Positions 29,549-40,480 of a stretch of DNA of 49,485 nt are shown here, one piece after another (within the stretch, counting starts at the first letter, position 1; each line of letters begins with the position of its first letter). This DNA is from Alphaproteobacteria bacterium (lineage in GTDB: Bacteria; Pseudomonadota; Alphaproteobacteria; ATCC43930; CGMCC-115725): assembly GCA_021325525.1 (NCBI GenBank), contig JAJPHB010000022.1:1-49485 (forward strand), read 5' to 3'. Under the pieces are notes generated by a model. That model was given only the letters and a program-made list of their open reading frames with translations. It made no database searches and had not been told where the DNA came from. The translations under genes were made by a program, and so were the position numbers.

Positions 29549-30163
29549 ATGATCATCCAGGCGGTCTGCTTCTATGTCTTCGCCGCGGTCGCCGTCGCCT
29601 CCGGCGTCATGGTCATCTCGGCGCGCAATCCCGTGCACTCCGTCCTTTTCCTCATCCTCGCCTTCTTCAACGCGGCCGCCCTCTTCGTGCTGCTCGGCGC
29701 CGAGTTTCTGGCGATGATTCTCGTCATCGTCTATGTCGGCGCGGTCGCCGTGCTCTTCCTCTTCGTCGTCATGATGCTCGACATCAATTTCGTCGAGCTG
29801 AGACACGGCTTCCTGCAATACCTGCCGATCGGCGCCTTGATCGGCTTCATTCTCTTTGCCGAGCTCGTTCTCGTCATCGGCTATTGGGCGCTGGCGCCCA
29901 ATATCGCCTCCGTGCTGGCGGCGCCGCTCCCGGCCACCGCCCAGGTGACGAATACGCAGGCGCTCGGCGATCTGCTCTACACGCGCTACATCTACGCCTT
30001 CCAGGCCTCGGGCATCGTGCTTCTCATCGCGATGATCGGCGCCATCGTGCTGACGCTGCGGGCGCGGGCGGGCGTGCGGCGCCAGGATTCCTCGGCGCAG
30101 GTCTACCGGCCGCGCGCCGCCTCGGTCGAAATCGTCAAGATCGAAGTCGGGAAGGGGGTGTGA
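29549..30163 (+). CDS. nuoJ: NADH-quinone oxidoreductase subunit J
   Basis: A 204-residue membrane subunit with five helices. It starts [19 protein letters not shown] and has the conserved [20 protein letters not shown] and the pi-bulge helix [20 protein letters not shown] involved in coupling. The C-terminal tail after RARAGVRRQ is hydrophilic and variable. ATG 29549 is chosen at the family N-terminus; the reading frame stays open upstream only because it runs through the repeats. nuoK starts seven bases after its stop. Confidence 0.97.
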   Translation: MIIQAVCFYVFAAVAVASGVMVISARNPVHSVLFLILAFFNAAALFVLLGAEFLAMILVIVYVGAVAVLFLFVVMMLDINFVELRHGFLQYLPIGALIGFILFAELVLVIGYWALAPNIASVLAAPLPATAQVTNTQALGDLLYTRYIYAFQASGIVLLIAMIGAIVLTLRARAGVRRQDSSAQVYRPRAASVEIVKIEVGKGV

Positions 30164-30170
30164 AACGGTG

Positions 30171-30479
30171 ATGGCGATCGGACTGGCGCATTACCTCACC
30201 GTCGCTGCGGTGCTGTTCACCCTCGGCATCTTCGGCATCTTCCTCAACCGGAAGAACGTCATCATCATCCTGATGTCGATCGAGCTCATCCTGCTCGCCG
30301 TCAACATCAACTTCGTCGCCTTCTCCGCCTTCCTGCACGACATGGTCGGGCAGGTCTTCGCCATGTTCGTCCTCACGGTCGCCGCGGCCGAGGCGGCGAT
30401 CGGCCTTGCCATCCTCGTCGTCTACTTCCGCAATCGCGGCACGATCGCCGTCGAAGACATCAACCTCATGAAGGGCTGA
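30171..30479 (+). CDS. nuoK: NADH-quinone oxidoreductase subunit K
   Basis: A 102-residue, three-helix membrane subunit, exactly the usual length. The two buried glutamates needed for pumping are in [16 protein letters not shown] and [18 protein letters not shown]. It ends EDINLMKG, typical of the family. The start could be GTG 30168, one codon earlier. nuoL follows ten bases after the stop. Confidence 0.97.
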   Translation: MAIGLAHYLTVAAVLFTLGIFGIFLNRKNVIIILMSIELILLAVNINFVAFSAFLHDMVGQVFAMFVLTVAAAEAAIGLAILVVYFRNRGTIAVEDINLMKG

Positions 30480-30489
30480 GGGCCGCCGC

Positions 30490-32427
30490 GTGCTCGCCAT
30501 CATCGCCGTCTTCCTGCCGCTCGCCGCCGCGATCCTGGCCGGGCTCTTCGGCCGCCAGATCGGCGACCGCGGCGCGCAGCTCGTGACCTGCGGCGCGCTC
30601 TGCGCTTCGGCGGTCTTGAGCGTCTTCGTCTTCTACGACGTCGCCGTTCTGGGCCACGGCCGCATCATCGACCTTTTCACCTGGATCGACACGGGCGAGC
30701 TCCAGGTCCGCTGGGCGCTCCGCCTCGACACGCTCTCTGCCGTGATGCTGCTCGTCGTGACCCTGGTCTCGGCGATGGTGCATATCTATTCGGTCGGATA
30801 CATGGCCCATGACAGCTCGATCCCGCGCTTCATGGCCTATCTCAGCTTCTTCACCTTTTTCATGCTGATGCTGGTGACGTCGGACAATTTCGTCCAGCTC
30901 TTCTTCGGCTGGGAGGGCGTCGGCCTCTGCTCCTATCTGCTCGTCGGCTTCTGGTATGACCGGCCGACCGCGAACGCCGCGGCCATCAAGGCCTTCGTTG
31001 TCAACCGCGTCGGCGATTTCGGCTTCTCCCTCGGCATCTTTGCCGTCTTTCTCATCTTCGGAACCCTGCAATTCGATCCGGTCTTCGCCGGCGCCGCCGA
31101 CATGGCCGGGAACACCATCAACTTCCTCGGCTGGCAGGTCGACGCGCTTACCGTCACCTGTATTCTCCTCTTTATCGGCGCCATGGGAAAATCGGCGCAG
31201 CTCGGGCTTCATACCTGGCTGCCGGACGCAATGGAGGGGCCGACGCCGGTCTCCGCCCTCATTCACGCGGCGACGATGGTGACGGCCGGCGTCTTCATGG
31301 TGGCGCGCCTTTCGCCGCTTTTCGAATACGCGCCGACGGCGCTCGCCGTCGTCGTCGTCATCGGCGGGACGACGGCGATGTTCGCGGCGACGATCGGCAT
31401 GGCCCAGAATGACATCAAGCGCGTGATCGCCTATTCGACCTGCAGCCAGTTGGGCTACATGTTCTTCGCCGCGGGGGTGTCCGCCTACTCGGCGGCGATT
31501 TTCCATCTCATGACCCATGCCTTTTTCAAGGCGCTGCTCTTCTTGGGCGCGGGCTCGGTCATCCATGCCATGTCGGGCGAGCAGGATATGCGCAAGATGG
31601 GCGGCATCTGGCGCCGCGTGCCCTGCACCTATGCCGTCATGTGGATCGGCAGCCTCGCGCTCGCCGGCATTCCGTACTTCTCTGGATATTTCTCGAAGGA
31701 TACGATCATCGAGGCGGCCTGGGCGGCGGGAACCGGTGTCGGCACCTATGCCTATTGGCTCGGCGTCTTCGCCGCCTTCATCACCGCCTTCTACTCCTGG
31801 CGCCTCCTCATCATGACCTTCCACGGCAGCCCGCGCGCCGACCACGAGGTCATGCACCACGTCCATGAATCGCCTGGCGTGATGCTGATCCCGCTCTTCG
31901 TCCTCGCGGCGGGCGCCGTCTTCGCCGGCGCCATCGGCTACGAGGCCTTCGTCGGCGAGGGGCGCGCCGCCTTCTGGCGCGATTCGATCCTGGTGCTCGC
32001 CGACCACGACTCGCTGGGCCGCGCCCATGAAGGCGTGCCGGAGATCGTCTCCTTGCTGCCGCTCATCGCCGCCGTCGCCGGCATCGCCACGGCCTATGTC
32101 TTCTACATGCTGCGGCCGGCGCTGCCCGACCTCGTCACGCAGCGCATTCACGCGCTCTATCTGCTGGTGCTGAACAAATACTATTTCGACGAGCTCTATG
32201 ACCGGCTTCTCGTGCGGCCGGCCATGGCGTTGGGCTTCGGCCTCTGGAAGCAGGGCGACGGAGCGACGATCGACGGGCTCGGCCCCGATGGTCTCTCGGC
32301 CGTGACGCGCGATCTCTCGGTGCGGGCGAGCCGGCTGCAGACCGGTTATCTCTACCACTACGCCTTCGCCATCCTCATCGGCGTCGTAATCCTGGTCTCG
32401 TGGTATCTCGTGCGGGTGGTCGGATAA
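30490..32427 (+). CDS. nuoL: NADH-quinone oxidoreductase subunit L
   Basis: A 645-residue antiporter-like proton channel, the most distal subunit, with about 14 core helices and a long lateral helix at the C-terminus. Family blocks: [39 protein letters not shown] with the conserved Lys, [20 protein letters not shown] and [14 protein letters not shown]. Near residue 570 the lateral helix is introduced by [20 protein letters not shown]. The start is a GTG, ten bases after nuoK. Confidence 0.97.
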   Translation: MLAIIAVFLPLAAAILAGLFGRQIGDRGAQLVTCGALCASAVLSVFVFYDVAVLGHGRIIDLFTWIDTGELQVRWALRLDTLSAVMLLVVTLVSAMVHIYSVGYMAHDSSIPRFMAYLSFFTFFMLMLVTSDNFVQLFFGWEGVGLCSYLLVGFWYDRPTANAAAIKAFVVNRVGDFGFSLGIFAVFLIFGTLQFDPVFAGAADMAGNTINFLGWQVDALTVTCILLFIGAMGKSAQLGLHTWLPDAMEGPTPVSALIHAATMVTAGVFMVARLSPLFEYAPTALAVVVVIGGTTAMFAATIGMAQNDIKRVIAYSTCSQLGYMFFAAGVSAYSAAIFHLMTHAFFKALLFLGAGSVIHAMSGEQDMRKMGGIWRRVPCTYAVMWIGSLALAGIPYFSGYFSKDTIIEAAWAAGTGVGTYAYWLGVFAAFITAFYSWRLLIMTFHGSPRADHEVMHHVHESPGVMLIPLFVLAAGAVFAGAIGYEAFVGEGRAAFWRDSILVLADHDSLGRAHEGVPEIVSLLPLIAAVAGIATAYVFYMLRPALPDLVTQRIHALYLLVLNKYYFDELYDRLLVRPAMALGFGLWKQGDGATIDGLGPDGLSAVTRDLSVRASRLQTGYLYHYAFAILIGVVILVSWYLVRVVG

Positions 32428-32443
32428 GGACGGGCAAGCGGCG

Positions 32444-33970
32444 ATGACCAGCGGTTTTCCTTATCTGACGGTGACGACGTTCCTGCCGCTCCTCGGCGCG
32501 GTGCTGATCCTGGTGCTGCGCGGCGCGCCCGAGGCGGTCGCGCGCAATGCGCGCTGGATCGCGCTCTGGACCTCGCTCGCCACCTTCGTCCTGTCGCTCT
32601 TCATCTGGGTGAATTTCGATCCCACCACCTCGGACTTCCAATTCGTCGAGCAGAGCGATTGGGTCCCGACCTTCAACATCGCCTACCACATGGGAATCGA
32701 CGGCATCTCGCTCTTCTTCGTGCTGCTGTCGACCTTCCTCACCGTGCTCTGCGTCATCGCGAGCTGGATCTCGGTGACGAGCCGCGTCAAGGAATACATG
32801 ATCGCCTTCCTCGTCCTCGAGACGCTGATGGTCGGCATGTTCTGCGCGCTCGACTTCATCGTCTTCTACATGTTCTTCGAGGGCGTCCTCATTCCGATGT
32901 TCCTCATCATCGGCATCTGGGGCGGGCCGCGGCGCGTCTACGCGTCCTTCAAATTCTTCCTCTACACGCTCTTGGGCTCGGTCCTGATGCTGCTCGCCAT
33001 CCTGGCGATCTATTTCGAGACGGGATCGACCGACATTCCGACCGCAATGGCCTTCAACTTCCCGGCCGGGATGCAGAAATGGCTGTGGCTCGCCTTCTTC
33101 GCCTCCTTCGCCGTGAAAGTGCCGATGTGGCCGGTGCACACCTGGCTGCCCGATGCCCATGTCGAGGCGCCGACGGCGGGGTCGGTCATCCTGGCAGGCG
33201 TCCTCCTGAAGATGGGCGGCTACGGCTTCGTCCGCTTCTCGCTGCCGATGTTCCCGCTGGCGACGGCCTATTTCACGCCGCTCATTTTCACCCTCAGCAT
33301 CGTCGCCATCATCTACACCTCGCTCGTCGCCCTGGCGCAGGACGACATGAAGAAGCTGATCGCCTATTCATCCGTGGCGCATATGGGCATCGTCACTCTC
33401 GGCATCTTCACGATCACGCAGGAGGGGCTGCAGGGCGCCATCTTGCAGATGCTGAGCCACGGTCTCGTCTCCTCGGCGCTCTTCCTCGTCGTCGGCGTCG
33501 TCTATGACCGCCTGCATACGCGCGAAATCGCCCGCTACGGTGGGCTCGCCGACAACATGCCGAAATACGCCTTTGTCTTCATGCTCTTCATGCTGGCCTC
33601 GGTAGGACTGCCCGGCACCAGCGGCTTCGTCGGCGAGTTCCTGGTCCTGGTCGGCGCTTTCCAGGTCAGCACCTGGGGAGCGTTTCTCGCCACCACCGGC
33701 ATTATTCTCAGCGCCGCGTACATGCTCTACCTCTATCGCCGCGTCGTGTTCGGCGTCATCACGCGCGCCGATGTGCGCTCGATGCTCGATCTCAGCCCGC
33801 GCGAGGTGCTGGTCTTCGCGCCGATCGTCGCCCTCGTGCTGTGGATGGGGCTTTATCCGTCGAGCTTCCTGAAGCCGATGCAGCCTTCGGTCGCGAACCT
33901 CATCGACCGCGTCGAGGGCGCGCAGAAGGCGGCGGGCCTCCCCGACGCCACCGTCACGGCGGTGCGGTGA
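32444..33970 (+). CDS. nuoM: NADH-quinone oxidoreductase subunit M
   Basis: A 508-residue antiporter-like proton channel. Conserved parts: [40 protein letters not shown] (with the pumping Glu), [20 protein letters not shown] (with the Lys), and [15 protein letters not shown]. The C-terminus ends in a soluble stretch after [14 protein letters not shown]. The stop is followed by a 259-base gap with the second copy of the 98-bp repeat before nuoN. Confidence 0.97.
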   Translation: MTSGFPYLTVTTFLPLLGAVLILVLRGAPEAVARNARWIALWTSLATFVLSLFIWVNFDPTTSDFQFVEQSDWVPTFNIAYHMGIDGISLFFVLLSTFLTVLCVIASWISVTSRVKEYMIAFLVLETLMVGMFCALDFIVFYMFFEGVLIPMFLIIGIWGGPRRVYASFKFFLYTLLGSVLMLLAILAIYFETGSTDIPTAMAFNFPAGMQKWLWLAFFASFAVKVPMWPVHTWLPDAHVEAPTAGSVILAGVLLKMGGYGFVRFSLPMFPLATAYFTPLIFTLSIVAIIYTSLVALAQDDMKKLIAYSSVAHMGIVTLGIFTITQEGLQGAILQMLSHGLVSSALFLVVGVVYDRLHTREIARYGGLADNMPKYAFVFMLFMLASVGLPGTSGFVGEFLVLVGAFQVSTWGAFLATTGIILSAAYMLYLYRRVVFGVITRADVRSMLDLSPREVLVFAPIVALVLWMGLYPSSFLKPMQPSVANLIDRVEGAQKAAGLPDATVTAVR

Positions 33971-34084
33971 TGGGAGGGGCAATTCTCATCTCATCGACGA
34001 AAACCGCTCTCGCGTTTACGGGAGAGGGCAGGGTAAGGGCTGACGCGATCGCGCAGGCACACCGGTTTCTGTCGCCAGCCCATA

Positions 34085-34182
34085 CCCTCACCCCGACCCT
34101 CTCCCGCTCTCGCGGAAACCGCAGGTTTCCGCTGCCGCGAGAGGCGAAGCAAGGCTTCGCCGAGAGCAAGCGGGAGAGGGAG
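34085..34182 (+). repeat. 98-bp intergenic repeat, copy B, between nuoM and nuoN
   Basis: This copy is 93% identical (7 mismatches, no gaps) to the minus strand of 29222-29319. It contains the fold-back pair CTCTCCCGCT / AGCGGGAGAG and the inner palindromes GGAAACCGCAGGTTTCC and GCGAAGCAAGGCTTCGC. A related half-unit (GGGAGAGGGCAGGGTAAGGG, 34020-34039) lies 45 bases upstream in the opposite sense. The gap 33971-34229 has no gene. Confidence 0.87.
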
Positions 34183-34229
34183 AAGTTCAGGCGGGAGAGG
34201 GTGAATTTGAAATCAGCCGAGGCCTTCTG

Positions 34230-35678
34230 ATGCCGGTCGTCTCCGTCCCCACCATCCTGCCGGCGCTGCCCGAGATCCTCACGGTCTGCTCGGCGATGGC
34301 GCTCCTCATGCTGGGAGTCTTCCGCGGCGAAGGGTCGACCAGGCTCGTCTCCTGGCTCGCCGTCCTCGCCCTCGTTCTCGTCCTCGCGGTCGCGCTCGCG
34401 CGCGGCGGCGACCGGCAGATCGGCCTCAACGGCATGTTCATCACCGACGGCTTCGCGCTCTTCATGAAGGTGCTGGTGCTGATCGGTTCCGCCGTCTCGA
34501 TCGTCATGGCGATGGCCTATAACGAGCGCGAGAGGATCGCCCGCTTCGAGTTCCCGGTGCTGGTGCTGCTGGCGACGACCGGCATGCTGATGATGATCTC
34601 GGCGAACGACCTCATCAGCCTCTATATCGGCCTCGAGCTGCAGAGCCTTGCCCTCTACGTCGTCGCCGCCTTCAAGCGCGACAGCGCGCAGTCGACAGAA
34701 GCCGGCCTCAAATATTTCGTTTTGGGGGCTCTGTCCTCGGGCATGCTGCTCTATGGCTGCTCGCTCGTCTATGGCTTCGCAGGCACCACGAACTTTGCCG
34801 GGCTTGCCGCCATGTTCGCCGAGGGCAATGCCTCGATCGGCCTCATCATCGGCATCGTCTTCGTTTCGGTCGGCCTCGCCTTCAAGGTCTCGGCCGTGCC
34901 TTTCCATATGTGGACGCCCGATGTCTATGAGGGCGCGCCGACGCCGGTCACCGCCTTCTTCTCGGTCGCGCCCAAGATCGCGGCGATGGCGCTCTTCATC
35001 CGATTCCTTGTCGAGCCCTTCGGCGCGCTCACCGCGGAATGGCGGCAGATCATCTGGTTCATCTCCGTCGCCTCGATGCTGCTCGGCGCCTTCGCCGCGA
35101 TCAACCAGCGCAACATCAAGCGGCTGATGGCCTACAGCTCGATCGGCCATGTGGGTTACGCCTTGATCGGCCTTGCCGCCGGCACGGAGACCGGCATCCA
35201 GGGCGTCCTCATCTACATGGCGATCTATCTCTTCATGAATCTGGGGACCTTCACCGTCATTCTGTGCATGCGGCGCGACGGACGGATGGTCGAGGCGATC
35301 GACGATCTGAGCGGGCTCGCCAAGACGCAGCCTGCGCTCGCCCTGGCGCTCGGCATTTTCATGTTCTCGATGGCCGGCATTCCGCCGCTCGCCGGCTTCT
35401 TCTCCAAAGTGTGGGTCTTCCTCGCGGCGATTCATGCCGGGCTTTATGTTCTCGCCGTCATCGGCGTCGTGACGAGCGTCGTCGGCGCCTTCTACTACAT
35501 CCGTATCGTCAAGCTGATGTATTTCGACGAGGCGAAGGGCGTCTTCGATCGCCCGATCGGCGCCGAGATGCAGGCGATCCTTGTCGTTTCCTCGGTCGTC
35601 ATCATGCTGTTCTTCGTCATTCCGGGGCCGCTCCTGACGAGCGCCGAGCTCGCCGCAGCCGCGCTCTTCCCCGGATGA
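34230..35678 (+). CDS. nuoN: NADH-quinone oxidoreductase subunit N
   Basis: A 482-residue antiporter-like proton channel next to NuoK. It has [20 protein letters not shown] with the pumping Glu, [20 protein letters not shown] with the Lys, and [17 protein letters not shown], then [16 protein letters not shown]. About 14 helices fill the chain. The last bases overlap birA (ATGA at 35675-35678), so biotin ligase is translated from the end of the nuo message. Confidence 0.97.
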   Translation: MPVVSVPTILPALPEILTVCSAMALLMLGVFRGEGSTRLVSWLAVLALVLVLAVALARGGDRQIGLNGMFITDGFALFMKVLVLIGSAVSIVMAMAYNERERIARFEFPVLVLLATTGMLMMISANDLISLYIGLELQSLALYVVAAFKRDSAQSTEAGLKYFVLGALSSGMLLYGCSLVYGFAGTTNFAGLAAMFAEGNASIGLIIGIVFVSVGLAFKVSAVPFHMWTPDVYEGAPTPVTAFFSVAPKIAAMALFIRFLVEPFGALTAEWRQIIWFISVASMLLGAFAAINQRNIKRLMAYSSIGHVGYALIGLAAGTETGIQGVLIYMAIYLFMNLGTFTVILCMRRDGRMVEAIDDLSGLAKTQPALALALGIFMFSMAGIPPLAGFFSKVWVFLAAIHAGLYVLAVIGVVTSVVGAFYYIRIVKLMYFDEAKGVFDRPIGAEMQAILVVSSVVIMLFFVIPGPLLTSAELAAAALFPG

Positions 35679-36436
35679 GCGGCGCACCGCCGCGCCTGCC
35701 GGTCGGGTTTCACCTCCAAGCCTACGATCGGCTGGCGAGCACCAACGACGAGGCCAAGCGCTTGGCCCGGAGCGGCGCCGCGGCGGGAACGACAGTCTGG
35801 ACGCGCGAGCAGACGGCCGGCCGCGGTCGGCGCGGACGAAGCTGGGTCGCCATTCCCGGCAATCTCTATGTCTCCTTCATCATGCGCCCCGAGGGCGCGG
35901 CCGCTGCGGCGGCGCAGCTCGGCTTCGTCGCGGCGCTGGCGCTGGGCGGGGCCGTCGCCGAGCTGCTGCCGGCCATGCCGGACCTTCGCTACAAATGGCC
36001 GAACGACGTGCTGCTCGGCGGGCGCAAGGTCTCCGGCATTCTCCTCGAATCCGAGACGAGCGCCGCCGGGACGAGCGCCTGGGTCGTCATCGGCATCGGC
36101 GTCAACGTCGTGGCGCATCCGCCGGGGTTGCCCTATCCCGCCACCTCGCTGCGCCAAGAAGGAGCCGGGGGCGTTGACGCAGTGACCGTGCTCGAAACGC
36201 TGGCCACTCATCTCCAGAAATGGCATCGCCGCTGGTGCGTCGGAGGCTTCGCGCCGGTGCGCGCCGCCTGGCTCGGCCGTGCCTTCGGCCTCGGCGAGGT
36301 GCAGACGGCGCGCTTCGCGCAGGGCGAGGAGACCGGCCGCTTCGTCGATCTCGATGCCGACGGCGCCCTGCTGCTCGACACCCCGCAGGGGCCGCGCCGT
36401 ATCGCCGCCGGCGAGATCTTTCCGGCATCGGCTTGA
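35675..36436 (+). CDS. birA: Biotin-[acetyl-CoA-carboxylase] ligase, without DNA-binding domain
   Basis: The 253-residue enzyme makes biotinyl-AMP and transfers biotin to carboxylase carrier proteins. The nucleotide/biotin loop GRGRRGRSW is at about residue 50-58, [19 protein letters not shown] contains the catalytic Lys, and the small C-terminal SH3-like domain ends the chain. There is no N-terminal winged helix, so it is a monofunctional ligase and not a repressor, as usual in alphaproteobacteria. ATG 35675 overlaps the nuoN stop; coaX starts ten bases after it. Confidence 0.94.
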   Translation: MSGAPPRLPVGFHLQAYDRLASTNDEAKRLARSGAAAGTTVWTREQTAGRGRRGRSWVAIPGNLYVSFIMRPEGAAAAAAQLGFVAALALGGAVAELLPAMPDLRYKWPNDVLLGGRKVSGILLESETSAAGTSAWVVIGIGVNVVAHPPGLPYPATSLRQEGAGGVDAVTVLETLATHLQKWHRRWCVGGFAPVRAAWLGRAFGLGEVQTARFAQGEETGRFVDLDADGALLLDTPQGPRRIAAGEIFPASA

Positions 36437-36446
36437 GGAGGGCCCT

Positions 36447-37220
36447 ATGCTGCTCGCCATCAACGCCAACAACACGAATACGGTGTTTGCTATTTATGAT
36501 GGCACCACCCTGCGCGGCGCGTGGCGCTGCGCCACCGATCCCAAGCGCACGGCCGATGAATATGTGGTCTGGCTGACCCAGCTCATGGCTTTCGACAAGC
36601 TGGGCCGAGGCGATATCGACGCCGCCATCCTCTCCAGCGTCGTCCCGGCCACGGTGTTCAATCTGAAGACCCTCTGCCGCCGCTACTTCCACTGTGATCC
36701 GCTGATCGTGGGAGATCCCGGCTGCGAGCTCGGCATCGAGGTGCTGCTCGATCGGCCGGAGGAGGCGGGGGCCGACCGCCTCGTCAATGCCGTCGCCGGC
36801 AAGGACCGCTACAAGACGCCGCTCATCGTCGTCGATCTCGGCACGGCAACGACCTTCGACGTCCTCGACAAGGACGGCAACTACGTCGGCGGCGTCATCG
36901 CGCCCGGCATCAACCTCTCCTTGCAGGCGCTCGAGATGGCGGCCGCGAAGTTGCCGCATGTCGCGATCCAGCGCACGGAGAAGATCATCGGCAAGAGCAC
37001 GGTGCCGGCGATGCAGTCCGGCCTCTTTTGGGGTTATGTCGGGCTCATCGAGGGGCTGGCGGCGCGCATCCGCAGCGAATTCGGCGCGCCGATGAGCGTT
37101 GTCGCCACGGGCGGGCTTGCCCCGCTCTTCGCCGGCTCGACCCCGATCGTCGAGCACATCGACCCCGACCTGACGCTCTGGGGCCTCTACCTCATCCATA
37201 AGCGCAACGCCGCTTCATGA
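36447..37220 (+). CDS. coaX: Type III pantothenate kinase
   Basis: A 257-residue kinase for the first step of coenzyme A synthesis. It shows the ASKHA-fold phosphate motifs [15 protein letters not shown] (Asp for catalysis nearby) and [13 protein letters not shown], with [15 protein letters not shown] and the adenosine motif [10 protein letters not shown]. The ribosome-binding site GAGGAGGG precedes the ATG. The stop overlaps the start of the RNase J gene (ATGA at 37217-37220). No coaA-type kinase is in the window. Confidence 0.95.
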   Translation: MLLAINANNTNTVFAIYDGTTLRGAWRCATDPKRTADEYVVWLTQLMAFDKLGRGDIDAAILSSVVPATVFNLKTLCRRYFHCDPLIVGDPGCELGIEVLLDRPEEAGADRLVNAVAGKDRYKTPLIVVDLGTATTFDVLDKDGNYVGGVIAPGINLSLQALEMAAAKLPHVAIQRTEKIIGKSTVPAMQSGLFWGYVGLIEGLAARIRSEFGAPMSVVATGGLAPLFAGSTPIVEHIDPDLTLWGLYLIHKRNAAS

Positions 37221-38866
37221 CGGCATCCGAAGAGCTCATCTTCCTCTCGCTCGGCGGTGCCGGCGAGATCGGCATGAACCTGACGCTGTACGGCTATCGC
37301 GGCGAATGGTTGATGATCGATTGCGGCATCACCTTCGCCGACGACCGCCAGCCGGGCCTCGACGTGCTGATGCCCGATCCCGGCTTCATCGTCGAGCGGC
37401 GCGACCGCCTCGCCGGTCTCGTCGTGACGCATGGCCACGAAGACCATATCGGCGCCATTCCCTATCTCTGGCAGCGCTTCCGCTGCCCTGTTTACGCGAC
37501 ACCCTTCGCCCGCGCCCTTCTCTACGAAAAGCTGGTCGAAGCGGGCCTGCAGAACGAGGTCGCGATCACCGAGGTGCCGCTGTCGGGGCGTTTCACCGTC
37601 GGGCCTTTCGAGATCGAGCTCATCACCCTGACGCATTCGATCCCGGAGCCGAACGCCGTCGTCCTCCGGACGCCGCTCGGCGTCGTGCTGCACACCGGCG
37701 ATTGGAAGCTCGATCCCGAGCCGCTCGTGGGACCCACGGCGGATGCGGCGGCACTTCGTCGGTTGGGTGGCGAGGGCGTCCTCGCGATGGTCTGCGATTC
37801 GACGAATGCCCTGCGGCCCGGCCGTTCCGGCTCCGAGGCCGATGTCCGCGCGGCGCTCATCGACCTCATCGGCCGTTACGAACAGCGCGTCGCGGTCGCC
37901 TGCTTCGCCTCGAATGTCGCGCGCCTCGAATCGATTGCCGCAGCGGGCGCCGCGCATGACCGCAACGTCGCGCTGATCGGCCGCTCGCTGTGGCGCATCT
38001 ACAAGGCGGCGCGCGACGCCGGCTATCTGCAGGACGTCGCGCCCTTCCTCAGCGAGGACGAGGCGGGCTATCTGCCGCGCGGCAAGGCCCTCCTCGTCTG
38101 TACCGGGAGCCAGGGCGAGCCGCGCTCCGCCCTCTCGCGCATCGCCCAGGGCGATCACCCGCATATCGTGCTCGAGCCGGGTGACGCGGCGATCTTCTCC
38201 TCGCGCCAGATTCCTGGCAATGAGCGCGCGATCGGCCGGCTGCAGAATCGCCTCGCCAAGGCCGGCGTCATCGTCGTCACCGACAGCGAGCACCCGATTC
38301 ATGTCTCCGGCCATCCGGCCCGCGACGAGCTGATCGAGATGTACCAGCTTGTCCGGCCGCGCATCGCGATCCCGGTCCATGGCGAGGCACGACACCTCAT
38401 CGCCCATGCCGCGCTGGCGCGCGAATGCCAGGTGCCGGAAACGGTGGTGGCCGAGAATGGCGCCCTCGTACGCCTCGCGCCAGGACCTGCCTCGGTCGTG
38501 GGCGAGGTGGCGGTGGGTCGCCTCGCGCTCGACGGCACACAGCTCCGCCCGCTCGGCAGCACCGCGCTGAAGAGCCGCCAGCGCATGATCCACGACGGAG
38601 CCGCCGTCGCGACCGTCGTGCTCGACAAGGCCGGCCAGCTCCTTGCGGCACCGAAGGTCACGGTGCGCGGCGTGATGGACGAGGCTGAGGAGGGCGCGGC
38701 CGAGGCGCTCGGCAGCGCTGTCGGCGATGCCATCGGCGCGCTTTCGCCGGCCGAGCGTCGCGACGATGAGGCGGTGCGGGAGGCGGCGCGGCTCGCCGTC
38801 CGGCGCTCGCTCAAGGCGAGCTATGGCAAGCGCCCCGTCACGGACATTCATATCGTCCGCATCTAG
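37217..38866 (+). CDS. rnj: Ribonuclease J
   Basis: A 549-residue metallo-beta-lactamase/beta-CASP nuclease that matures and decays RNA, with 5' exonuclease and endonuclease activity. The zinc motif [15 protein letters not shown] has His72, His74, Asp76 and His77; further ligands are in [12 protein letters not shown] and [11 protein letters not shown]. The beta-CASP segments [17 protein letters not shown] and [18 protein letters not shown] and [13 protein letters not shown] are intact. The C-terminal domain is present. It overlaps coaX. Confidence 0.95.
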   Translation: MTASEELIFLSLGGAGEIGMNLTLYGYRGEWLMIDCGITFADDRQPGLDVLMPDPGFIVERRDRLAGLVVTHGHEDHIGAIPYLWQRFRCPVYATPFARALLYEKLVEAGLQNEVAITEVPLSGRFTVGPFEIELITLTHSIPEPNAVVLRTPLGVVLHTGDWKLDPEPLVGPTADAAALRRLGGEGVLAMVCDSTNALRPGRSGSEADVRAALIDLIGRYEQRVAVACFASNVARLESIAAAGAAHDRNVALIGRSLWRIYKAARDAGYLQDVAPFLSEDEAGYLPRGKALLVCTGSQGEPRSALSRIAQGDHPHIVLEPGDAAIFSSRQIPGNERAIGRLQNRLAKAGVIVVTDSEHPIHVSGHPARDELIEMYQLVRPRIAIPVHGEARHLIAHAALARECQVPETVVAENGALVRLAPGPASVVGEVAVGRLALDGTQLRPLGSTALKSRQRMIHDGAAVATVVLDKAGQLLAAPKVTVRGVMDEAEEGAAEALGSAVGDAIGALSPAERRDDEAVREAARLAVRRSLKASYGKRPVTDIHIVRI

Positions 38867-39002
38867 GATGAGGGCTGGCGCTGCGGCATTTGGCCCTCTG
38901 CCGCTTGCAGGGACGGTATGGTGAGGGCAATCTCCGACCCTGCGACGCGCTGGCCTGGCCAGCGGAGCAGGCTTGGAAGAGCGCATCATGAGGCAGCAAG
39001 CC

Positions 39003-39407
39003 ATGATCGGCCGTCTGAACCATGTCGCCATCGTCGTCCCGGAGCTCGCCAAGGCCGCGGCGCTCTATCGCGACGGGCTGGGGGCTCGCGTCTCGGCGCC
39101 GATGGCGCTTCCCGCGCATGGCGTGACCGTCGTCTTCGTCGAGCTCTCCAACACCAAGATCGAGCTGCTGGAGCCTCTGGGCGCGCAATCGCCGGTGGCC
39201 ACCTTTCTCGAGCGCAATCCCGCGGGCGGCATGCATCACGTCTGCTACGAGGTGCCGGATATCCTGGCGGCCCGTGACCGGCTGAAGGCGGCTGGGGCGC
39301 GGGTGCTCGGCGATGGCGAGCCGAAGATCGGGGCCCATGACAAGCCGGTGCTGTTCCTGCACCCGAAGGATTTTTGCGGCACCCTTATCGAGCTCGAACA
39401 GGCCTGA
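39003..39407 (+). CDS. mce: Methylmalonyl-CoA epimerase
   Basis: A 134-residue VOC-fold enzyme that interconverts the epimers of methylmalonyl-CoA in propionate breakdown. It has two repeats of the fold, with metal ligands His in RLNHVAIVV, Glu in NTKIELLEPLG, His in GGMHHVCYEV and Glu near the end (GTLIELEQA). ATG 39003 gives the usual length and has GAGG nine bases upstream; ATG 38988 would add five residues. The matching mutase is not in the window. A DUF1467 gene follows. Confidence 0.93.
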   Translation: MIGRLNHVAIVVPELAKAAALYRDGLGARVSAPMALPAHGVTVVFVELSNTKIELLEPLGAQSPVATFLERNPAGGMHHVCYEVPDILAARDRLKAAGARVLGDGEPKIGAHDKPVLFLHPKDFCGTLIELEQA

Positions 39408-39425
39408 GAGGGGCATCAACGGATC

Positions 39426-39662
39426 ATGGGTTGGGTCACCGGCATCGCGGTCTATATCTGCATCTGGTGGGTCGTCATCTTCGCCGTCCTGCCTTGGGGC
39501 GTGCGCAGCGCCGAACCCAACAACCAGGGCTTCGATCCCGGCGCTCCCGAGAATCCCCGTCTTCTGCTGAAGGCGCTGGTCACGACCGCGATCAGCGCCG
39601 TGCTTTGGGCCATCGTCTTCGCGATCGTGAACTCGAACCTCTTCTCCTTCCGCACCCCCTGA
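39426..39662 (+). CDS. DUF1467 family membrane protein
   Basis: A 78-residue protein with two membrane helices (TGIAVYICIWWVVIFAVLPW and LLLKALVTTAISAVLWAIVF) and the short loop GVRSAEPNNQGFDPGAPENP that marks the family. It is almost always found between mce and proS in alphaproteobacteria. The function is unknown. It starts 18 bases after mce. Here the conserved order is broken directly after it. Confidence 0.9.
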   Translation: MGWVTGIAVYICIWWVVIFAVLPWGVRSAEPNNQGFDPGAPENPRLLLKALVTTAISAVLWAIVFAIVNSNLFSFRTP

Positions 39663-39675
39663 GACCGGACCGGTC

Positions 39676-40218
39676 ATGACCGAAAGCTACTGCGCGGCCG
39701 CGCCCGGCCATCCTTTCCACGGCCCCTATCACGACACGGAATACGGCTTCCCCTCCCGTGAGGAAGGAGTGCTGTTCGAGCGCCTCGTGCTCGAGATCAA
39801 TCAGGCGGGACTGTCCTGGCTCACCATCCTGCGCAAGCGCGCGGCATTCACCGCCGCCTTCGCCGGCTGGGATGTCGACCGGGTCGCCGGTTTCGGCGCC
39901 GCCGATGTGGAACGCCTGCTCGCCGATCCAGGCATCATCCGCAACAAGCTGAAAATCAACGCGGCGATCGAGAATGCCCGGCGCATCATTGCCTTGCGCG
40001 CGACGCATGGCTCCTTCGGTGCGTGGCTCGACAGCCATCACCCGCTGGCGAAGGAGGCGTGGGTCAAGCTGTTCCGCCGAACCTTCACCTTCATGGGCGG
40101 CGAGATCGTCGGCGAGTTCCTGATGAGCCTCGGTTATCTCCCCGGGGCGCATGTTAAGGATTGTCCCATCTATGACAGGATCCTGGCGAATCGTCCGCCC
40201 TGGTTGCTGAGGGCTTGA
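39676..40218 (+). CDS. tag: DNA-3-methyladenine glycosylase I
   Basis: The 180-residue repair enzyme removes 3-methyladenine from alkylated DNA. The zinc-binding ends are visible: Cys6 with His17 (YCAAAPGHPFHGPYHDTEYG) and the C-terminal His and Cys in PGAHVKDCPIY. The core HhH-like helices carry EINQAGLSWLTILRKRAAF, FTFMGGEIVGEFLMSLGYLP and the catalytic-site Glu. It starts 13 bases after DUF1467. In most relatives proS follows DUF1467; this gene is the first of an accessory block. Confidence 0.93.
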   Translation: MTESYCAAAPGHPFHGPYHDTEYGFPSREEGVLFERLVLEINQAGLSWLTILRKRAAFTAAFAGWDVDRVAGFGAADVERLLADPGIIRNKLKINAAIENARRIIALRATHGSFGAWLDSHHPLAKEAWVKLFRRTFTFMGGEIVGEFLMSLGYLPGAHVKDCPIYDRILANRPPWLLRA

Positions 40219-40219
40219 T

Positions 40220-40253
40220 AAAAAAAGAATGGCAAGACCCGTGGTCTTGCCAT
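40220..40253 (-). terminator. Rho-independent terminator, minus strand
   Basis: A perfect 11-bp stem (40253-40243 with 40239-40229) and a 3-base loop is followed on the minus strand by TTC and then seven T (40226-40220). There is no U-run on the plus side, so it does not serve the tag gene. It ends transcripts coming from the right, 228 bases beyond the stop of the purine permease gene. Confidence 0.85.
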
Positions 40254-40420
40254 CGAAGCTCAGCCTCTCGTTCGCTGACAGTTTGACCGAGACATCTCCC
40301 GGCCCGTCTCGTGACGGCGATTTCCTCCCTAAACTCGGACCTGCGCCCGTAACCGCTTTGGAATTATCGTTCTTATGAAGCGACTGTACGGAAATTCAGG
40401 GCGTTAGTCACGCACTTTTT
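40254..40420 (-). ncRNA. Possible small structured RNA (or long 3' UTR) ahead of the terminator
   Basis: On the minus strand the ~165 bases before the terminator have no frame but fold: CGAGAC/GTCTCG (40311-40306 with 40293-40288) and a TCAGC/GCTGA pair nearby form stems. A weak promoter-like pair lies upstream (GTGACT near 40411-40406, then TACAGT near 40388). It could be an independent RNA, or only the untranslated tail of the permease message. I do not recognise it as a known family. Confidence 0.25.
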
Positions 40421-40480
40421 GCATGGCTGCATCGATTTATCGCGGCGGCGTCTCGCCACTCGCCGCCGAGTCGCGCCGTC

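Noticed and set aside
29157-29556. Open frames of 88 to 131 codons in the nuoI/nuoJ gap on both strands
   Set aside because: They are built from repeat units (CTCTCCC, GGGAGAG), appear in all frames, and have no ribosome-binding site.
30466-32358. 630-codon antisense frame over nuoL
   Set aside because: It is His/Asp/Arg-rich and low in complexity, and the plus-strand antiporter motifs are intact.
29161-34230. CRISPR-like array from repeated units in the nuo gaps
   Set aside because: Repeats are few, inverted and unevenly spaced with no spacers of constant length, and there are no cas genes.
35675-36436. birA without N-terminal DNA-binding domain
   Set aside because: Monofunctional biotin ligases of this length are the normal form in this class; not a deletion.
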